From: Pantoea sp. Eser
GTDB lineage: Bacteria; Pseudomonadota; Gammaproteobacteria; Enterobacterales; Enterobacteriaceae
Length of the DNA stretch: 64,000 nucleotides
NCBI GenBank assembly: GCA_009830035.1
Contig: SZZY01000013.1
Coordinates: forward strand, 47,057-111,056
Direction of reading: 5' to 3'
The notes under the pieces were generated by a model. It made no database searches and was not told the DNA's origin. It was given only the letters and a program-made list of their open reading frames with translations. Positions 58,830 through 64,000 of this stretch are shown here, piece by piece. Positions within the stretch are counted from its first letter, which is position 1, and the number at the start of each line of letters is the position of its first letter. Position numbers and translations under genes: made by a program.

Positions 58830-59795
58830 ATGCGTATTGGAAACCTCCAGCTGAGAAATCGACTGATTGCAGCACCGATGGCCGGGATTACCGACAGGCC
58901 ATTCAGGACGCTGTGTCATGAAATGGGTGCAGGCATGGCGGTCTCTGAGATGTTGTCTTCGAACCCGGAAGTCTGGGCCAGCGACAAATCTCGTTTACGT
59001 ATGGTGCACAGTGATGAGCCAGGCATTCGCGCCGTGCAAATCGCCGGTTGCGATCCCAGCGAAATGGCGCAAGCTGCACGGATTAATGTTGAGGCCGGTG
59101 CACAGGTGATCGACATTAATATGGGCTGCCCTGCCAAGAAGGTTAACCGCAAAATGGCGGGTTCAGCCTTGCTGCAATATCCCGCCGTGGTGGAGTCAAT
59201 CCTCTCCGCAGTGGTAAATGCAGTGGATGTGCCGGTAACACTGAAAATTCGTACTGGCTGGGATCCTGAAAACAGGAACTGTGTCGCGATTGCCCAATTG
59301 GCTGAACGCTGTGGTATTCAGGCTCTGACGATACATGGCCGCACTCGTGCCTGCCTATTCAACGGGGAAGCTGAATATGACAGTATTCGGACAGTTAAGC
59401 AGAGTGTTTCTATTCCGATTATCGCGAATGGAGACATAACTGACCCGCATAAAGCCAGAGCGGTGCTCGACTATACAGGGGCCGATGCTCTGATGATAGG
59501 ACGCGCTGCTCAGGGAAGACCGTGGATCTTCCGGGAAATCCAGCATTATCTGGACACTGGGGAGCTGCTTGCCCCGCTGCCAATGGCAGAGGTCAAGCGC
59601 TTGCTTGTTTCGCATATACGTGAGCTGCACGACTTTTACGGTTCAGGCAAGGGATACCGTACAGCGCGAAAGCACGTCCCCTAGTATCTGCAGGAACACG
59701 CCCCGAATGACCAGTTTCGGCGCACATTCAACGCCATTGAGGATGCCAGCGAACAGCTGGAGGCGTTGGAGGCATACTTCGAAAATCTTGCGTAA
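58830..59795 (+). pseudogene. dusB: tRNA-dihydrouridine synthase B, TAG at a Trp codon
   Basis: 321 codons, the E. coli length, from [19 protein letters not shown]. The FMN barrel motifs [13 protein letters not shown] (with the catalytic Cys), [10 protein letters not shown] and [13 protein letters not shown] are present. Codon 285 is TAG (59682-59684) where the family has Trp before YLQEHAPNDQF; the rest of the frame is intact to 59795. The context CCC-TAG-TAT is a former Dcm site. The truncated product would lack 37 residues of the helical tRNA-binding domain. First gene of dusB-fis. Confidence 0.9.
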
Positions 59796-59818
59796 CGAAA
59801 TAAAGAGCTGAAAGAACT

Positions 59819-60115
59819 ATGTTCGAACAACGCGTAAATTCTGACGTACTGACCGTTTCTACCGTTAACTCACAGGATCAGGTAACTCAAAAACCTTTGC
59901 GTGATTCGGTTAAACAGGCACTGAAGAACTATTTTGCTCAACTGAATGGTCAGGATATTAGTGACTTGTATGGGCTGGTTTTGGCTGAAGTCGAGCAGCC
60001 TCTGTTGGACATGGTGATGCAGTATACCCGTGGCAACCAGACCCGTGCTGCCCTGATGATGGGTATCAACCGCGGTACGCTGCGTAAGAAATTGAAAAAA
60101 TACGGCATGAACTGA
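59819..60115 (+). CDS. fis: Nucleoid protein Fis
   Basis: 98 residues, full length. N-terminal beta-hairpin and dimer helices, C-terminal helix-turn-helix ([19 protein letters not shown]). It bends DNA, activates rRNA promoters and acts in recombination and replication start. It follows dusB by 23 bases. Fis is intact although dusB now has a stop 111 bases before its end, so fis translation and transcript stability must tolerate this. Confidence 0.98.
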   Translation: MFEQRVNSDVLTVSTVNSQDQVTQKPLRDSVKQALKNYFAQLNGQDISDLYGLVLAEVEQPLLDMVMQYTRGNQTRAALMMGINRGTLRKKLKKYGMN

Positions 60116-60136
60116 TTCTGGTTCTGTCTGTTAATC

Positions 60137-60164
60137 ACGCCAGCCTTCGGGCTGGCGTTTTTAT
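60137..60164 (+). terminator. Terminator after fis
   Basis: ACGCCAGCC and GGCTGGCGT pair around the tetraloop TTCG, followed by TTTTATTT. A strong intrinsic terminator. Confidence 0.95.
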
Positions 60165-60654
60165 TTGTGCGCTGTTCCACAAAGCGTCGGTAAAACGAGT
60201 GAAACAGTTATCGTCAATATGGTAACTATAGTTGCAATCGCTGACGTGATATTTCATTGCCTCGCTTTCTTACTCTTCTCTTCTGACGTATCCTGTCCGC
60301 CAGCCATTCCCGGCCATCACTGGCTTCTGTGATCCTGTACACCTCTAAAAGCAAAGCATCTTCCACATACATTTCCCCCTGAGCGATGGCTCACATTGCT
60401 TCCATATAGTGAAACTAATTGCACTAAATGTGATCGTGTCGACTCGCATTGCTTACTTTTGGTACGCGATATTAGCGGAACTTTCAAATCACTTCTGATT
60501 GTTAACCGTACCTTCATGAGAATTCAGGGTTCTGCAAACCTGGCATCAGCTTTGCGGAGTCGTGAATGGCTGACCGCCACAGACAGGAAAAACGCACATT
60601 AAAGTGCGCAAACATAACAACATGATTCCTCCACACAGGATGCTTTAAAAGATT
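60165..60654. other. Gene-poor stretch between fis and the yhdW relic
   Basis: About 490 bases. In E. coli this interval holds yhdJ, acrS, acrEF and others; I see no remnant of them. On the minus strand a 48-codon frame (60226-60372, beginning MYVEDALLLEVYRIT, then a very basic segment) has no visible ribosome-binding site or relative and is probably chance. The right end should hold the yhdW promoter; CACAGGA at about 60633 is a candidate ribosome-binding site. Confidence 0.45.
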
Positions 60655-61675
60655 ATGATGCTCTCTACGCTGGTTGCTGCGGCCTAGCTGTTGGCCGTTG
60701 CTCAGCAGGCACACACCGGCACGATTCTGGATGCAATAATTAAGAAGAAAGGCTTTGTTCAATGCGGTATCAGTGACGGCTTACCCGGCTTCTCCTATTG
60801 CAGATGCCAGCGGTAAGTTTACCGGTATCGATGTTGACGTCTGCCGTGCGGCGGCCGCAGCGGTGTTTGGCGATGCGACCAAAGTGAAATACACCCCGCT
60901 GACAGCCAAAGAGCGTTTAACTGCGCTGCAATCAGGCGAAGTCGACATCCTGTCGCGCAATACCACCTGGACCTCATCACGTGATGGCGGCATGGGCTTT
61001 CTGTTTACGGGCGTCAATTATTACGACGGCATTGGCTTTCTGACCCACCAGAAAGCCGGGCTGAAAAGTGCTAAAGAGCTGGACGGGGCCACGGTCTGTA
61101 TTCAGGCGGGTACCGATACCGAATTGAACGTGGCCGACGTCTTCAAAGCCAACAAAATGCAGTACACGCCGCTGACCTTTGACCGCTCCGACGAATCCGC
61201 CAAGGCGCTGGACAGCGGTCGCTGCAATACGCTGGCCTCTGACCAGTCTCAGCTCTATGCGTTACGCATCAAGCTGGGCAAACCTGACGAATTTATTGTG
61301 CTGCCGGAAGCGATCTCAAAAGAGCCGCTGGGTCCGGTCGTCCGTCGCGGTGATGATGACCGGTTCACCATTGTTAAATGGTCGCTCTACGCCATGCTGA
61401 ATGCTGAAGAGATGGGCATTTCATCGAAAAACGTTGATCAGATGACTGCCAAACCGACCACGCCAGATATGGCACACCTGCTGGGTGCTGAGGGTGATTT
61501 TGGCAAGGATCTGAAGCTGGACAATAAATGGGCCTACAACATCATCAAGCAAGTGGGTAACTATCAGTAAAGCTTTGATCGTAACGTCGGTAAAGATAGC
61601 GCCCTGAAGATCGCGCGCGGTCAGAATGCGTTGTGGAACCAGGGCGGGATCCAGTACGCACCGCCAGTACGTTAA
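60655..61675 (+). pseudogene. yhdW: Polar amino-acid ABC transporter binding protein (YhdW/AapJ type), decayed
   Basis: A periplasmic binding protein of the general L-amino-acid importer family. The signal peptide is interrupted by TAG at 60685-60687 (context GCC-TAG-CTG). A frameshift near 60800 follows KKKGFVQCGISDGLPGFS; the main body DASGKFTGIDVDVCRAAAA to IIKQVGNYQ is open, then a TAA at 61568-61570 stands for Glu before the last 35 residues, ending GIQYAPPVR at 61675. The true start may lie at 60640, where ATG-CTT is followed by TAA. Confidence 0.9.
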
Positions 61676-61744
61676 TTCTCCCTCGCCAATCGGGCACCGT
61701 ATTCTGCGGTGCCCTACCCCAGCTTTCGCTACTGAGGTTTCAAC

Positions 61745-62869
61745 ATGTCACAACGCCCAACCGTGAAAAGGGATTTTTCATTCGGTAATCCCACGGTTCG
61801 CGCCTGGCTTTATCAGTTAATAGCGATAGTCGCGGTGCTTGGTGTGGTGGGTTATCTGGTTCATAACACCATTATCAACCTGGCTAACCGCAGTATAACC
61901 TCCGGGTTTGGATTTCTTGAGCGCACTGCCGGTTTCGGTATCGTTCAGCATTTGATTGGTTACACCGAGGGATGTACCTACGCCCGGGTGTTTATGGTCG
62001 GATTAACCAACACCCTGCTGGTCTCCGCGCTCTGTATCGTTTTTGCTTCTATTCTCGGTTTCGCTATTGGTCTGGCGCGCCTTTCCGACAACTGGCTGCT
62101 GCGGAAACTCTCCAATATCTATATCGAAACCTTCCGTAATATCCCGCCGCTGCTGCAGATCTTCTTCTGGTACTTTGCGGTGTTACGCAATTTGCCAGGC
62201 CCGCGTCAGGCACTGAATGCGTTTGACCTGGCGTATGTCAGTAACCGTGGCTTATACGTCCCGTGGCCAACCTATGCGCCAGGCAGCTGGCCGTTTGTGA
62301 TCGCGCTGCTGCTGGCGATAGCCGCCAGCTATGGGCTTTACCGCTTCAACCGCAAGCATCAGTTGAAAACCGGTCAGCTGCGTCGTTCGTGGCCAGCAGC
62401 TATCGCGATGCTGATTCTGTTCCCGTTGATTGTGCACCTTGGTTTTGGCGCGGCGACCCACTGGCACGTGCCACAGCTACGCGGTTTTAATTTCCGCGGA
62501 GGCTCGGTGATGATCCCAGAGCTGGCGGCGCTGACCCTTGCCTTGTCGATCTATACCTCATCGTTTATTGCTGAGGTGATTCGCTCAGGCATCCAGTCGG
62601 TGCCGTATGGTCAGTATGAGGCGGCACGCTCGCTGGGTCTGCCTAATCCGGTGACCGGCCAGTATCTGAACATCGTGAAAAACTCCTCACTGGCTGCCGC
62701 CATCGGTTATCCCGATATGGTCTCGCTGTTTGCCGGATCGGTACTCAATCAGACCGGACAGGCGATTGAAACCATTGCTATCACCATGGGCGTTTATCTG
62801 ATTATCAGCCTGCTGATTTCACTGCTAATGAACCTCTACAACCGCAAAATCGCGCTGGTTGAGCGTTAA
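61745..62869 (+). CDS. yhdX: Amino-acid ABC permease (YhdX/AapQ type) with a deleted EAA loop
   Basis: 374 residues against 393 in E. coli. The frame is fully open, and membrane helices are readable throughout. The cytoplasmic EAA loop, which docks the ATPase, begins normally (GQYEAARSLGLPNPVT) but then jumps directly to QYLNIVKNSS at about 62655; about 19 residues, including the second half of the loop and the following conserved Pro residues, are missing in frame. The permease is therefore probably dead although no stop or frameshift shows it, in keeping with the decayed genes on either side. Confidence 0.85.
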   Translation: MSQRPTVKRDFSFGNPTVRAWLYQLIAIVAVLGVVGYLVHNTIINLANRSITSGFGFLERTAGFGIVQHLIGYTEGCTYARVFMVGLTNTLLVSALCIVFASILGFAIGLARLSDNWLLRKLSNIYIETFRNIPPLLQIFFWYFAVLRNLPGPRQALNAFDLAYVSNRGLYVPWPTYAPGSWPFVIALLLAIAASYGLYRFNRKHQLKTGQLRRSWPAAIAMLILFPLIVHLGFGAATHWHVPQLRGFNFRGGSVMIPELAALTLALSIYTSSFIAEVIRSGIQSVPYGQYEAARSLGLPNPVTGQYLNIVKNSSLAAAIGYPDMVSLFAGSVLNQTGQAIETIAITMGVYLIISLLISLLMNLYNRKIALVER

Positions 62870-62878
62870 GAGAACGGG

Positions 62879-63806
62879 ATGACTATGTCTGTTACTACAC
62901 ATGAAACGCCCCCCGTCCCGACGAATCTGGCGAGTCGCGCCTGGCGTTGGGCGCGTGAGAATTTATTCTCCAGCTGGTTTAATTCGCTGCTGACGCTGTT
63001 TTGCCTCTGGGCGCCTGCGCTGAACTGGCTGGTCTTTCGGGCTAACTGGTTCGGTACTACCCGTGCCGACTGCACTAAAGAAGGCGCCTGTTGGGTGTTT
63101 ATTCACGCCCGCTTCGGTCAGTTCATGTATGGACTCTACCCGCATGAACTGCGCTGGCGAATCAACCTGGCGCTGGTGATTGGTCTGCTGTCGATCGTTC
63201 CGATGTTTATCAAAAGCCTGCCGTATCGTGGGCGCTACATCGCGCCCTGGGTGGTCGTTTATCCGGTGATTGTCTGGCTGCTGCTGTATGGCGGCTATCT
63301 GGGACTGGAGCGGGTCGAAACCCGTCAGTGGGACGGTTTAACCCTGACGCTGATTATCGCTTCGGTCGGGATTACCGGCGCCCTGCCGCTGGGGATTTTG
63401 CTGGCGCTGGGACGTCGATCGAAGATGCCGGTGGTGCGTACGCTGTCGATTATCTTCATCGAGTTCTGGCGCGGCGTTCCCCTGATCACCGTGCTGTTTA
63501 TGGCTGAAGGCACCACCATCGATAAACTGGTACGTGCGCTGGTTGGGGTGATTTTATTCCAGTCCGCCTATGTGGCTGAAGTGGTGCGAGGCGGTTTGCA
63601 GGCGCTGCCGAAAGGTCAGTATGAGGCCGCCGAGTCACTGGCGCTGGGCTACTGGAAGACGCAGATGCTGGTGATTCTGCCGCAGGCTCTCAAGATGACA
63701 ATTCCGGGTCTGGTGCATCATTGCGCTGTTTAAAGATACCATCCTGGTCATCATCGGCCTGTTCGAAATGAGGGGTGTTGGCTGGACATTTGACGGCCTT
63801 AACTGA
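62879..63806 (+). pseudogene. yhdY: Amino-acid ABC permease (YhdY/AapM type), truncated
   Basis: The second permease, ten bases after yhdX. It reads from about residue 10 to the EAA loop GQYEAAESLALGYWKTQ. In frame, about ten residues are missing at VLFM/AEGTT (near 63500), where the family has two LFM repeats; a second small in-frame loss lies near residue 37. At about 63715 the frame shifts; IIALFKDTILVIIGLFE continues in another frame and then homology ends. About 60 C-terminal residues and the ATPase gene yhdZ are gone. Confidence 0.9.
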
Positions 63807-63895
63807 ATAATCTGGCCGTAGTTTACCGTATCAGACGGGTGTCGCAGGAGGAATTTCAGGATCTCAGCGAGAATTTCAGCGATCTGCGGACGTAA
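63807..63895 (+). other. Unidentified coding tail before the rRNA terminator
   Basis: A short open stretch reading NNLAVVYRIRRVSQEEF and on to a TAA at 63893-63895, with coding-like codon use. It has no start of its own and does not resemble the end of YhdZ. It may be the C-terminus of a gene whose body was deleted. I do not recognise it. Confidence 0.3.
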
Positions 63896-63930
63896 AAAAG
63901 CCCCGCCCGCACGGAAGTGCGGGGCTTTTA
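63894..63930 (-). terminator. rRNA operon terminator
   Basis: On the minus strand AAAGCCCCGC and GCGGGGCTTT form a strong stem followed by a T-run. It lies nine bases past the end of 5S rRNA. Confidence 0.93.
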
Positions 63931-63938
63931 CTTATTTG

Positions 63939-64000
63939 ATGCCTGGCAGTTCCCTACTCTCGCATGGGGAGACCCCACACTACCATCAGCGCTACGGCGT
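63939..64000 (-). rRNA. rrf: 5S ribosomal RNA, 3' half, continues beyond the window
   Basis: The minus strand of the last 62 bases reads ACGCCGTAGCGCTGATGGTA and on to AACTGCCAGGCAT, the 3' half of enterobacterial 5S rRNA. The rest lies to the right. In E. coli, rrnD also follows yhdZ in this orientation, so this is probably the distal end of that operon. Confidence 0.95.

Noticed and set aside
60226..60372. A 48-codon basic small protein downstream of fis.
   Set aside because: No ribosome-binding site or family resemblance; kept only as a note in the spacer entry.

Overview
The window is chromosomal DNA of a gammaproteobacterium of the order Enterobacterales, most probably Erwiniaceae (Pantoea or Erwinia type). 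The proteins resemble the E. coli set almost gene for gene. A type II dehydroquinase (aroQ) sits beside accBC, which E. coli lacks. About one third of the protein genes (20 of about 61) are broken by frameshifts, premature stops or deletions, yet core genes are intact and base composition is not AT-rich. This pattern fits an early stage of genome erosion in a host-restricted lineage such as a recent insect symbiont; that lifestyle is inference.

Layout. 0.2-31.5 kb follows the E. coli 94-95 min region: ytfB; rpsF-priB-rpsR-rplI; a decayed block (yjfP, a chemoreceptor, bsmA, aidB); rlmB, rnr, nsrR, purA; yjeT, hflC, hflK, hflX, hfq, miaA, mutL, amiB, tsaE, nnr on the minus strand; queG facing away; a datA-like DnaA/IHF site cluster; one tRNA-Gly; orn; then rsgA, psd and mscM. 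31.6-64 kb follows the E. coli 72-73 min region: mdh, argR, a tandem yhcN family, yhcO, an aldehyde dehydrogenase relic, aaeXAB/aaeR, tldD, yhdP, rng, yhdE, mreBCD, csrD, msrPQ, aroQ, accBC, yhdT/panF, prmA, dusB, fis, the yhdWXY amino-acid importer, and the 3' end of an rRNA operon (5S) at the right edge. The two segments meet at a perfect palindromic terminator between mscM and mdh.

What is kept and what is lost. Translation, envelope synthesis, cell shape, replication repair and core metabolism are kept. Lost or damaged are chemotaxis sensing, alkylation and oxidative repair of proteins (aidB, msrPQ), the last queuosine step, optional translation-factor and tRNA modification (prmA, dusB), Csr small-RNA turnover (csrD), pantothenate uptake and the YhdWXY importer.

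The main new observation is mechanistic. Ten premature stops are TAG, and eight of them sit in CCTAG or CTAGG, exactly what deamination of 5-methylcytosine at Dcm sites (CCWGG) would leave. Several rare Leu CTA codons in intact genes sit in the same pentamer. This suggests that Dcm-site deamination without Vsr repair is driving part of the decay. No mobile element, prophage or CRISPR array was seen.
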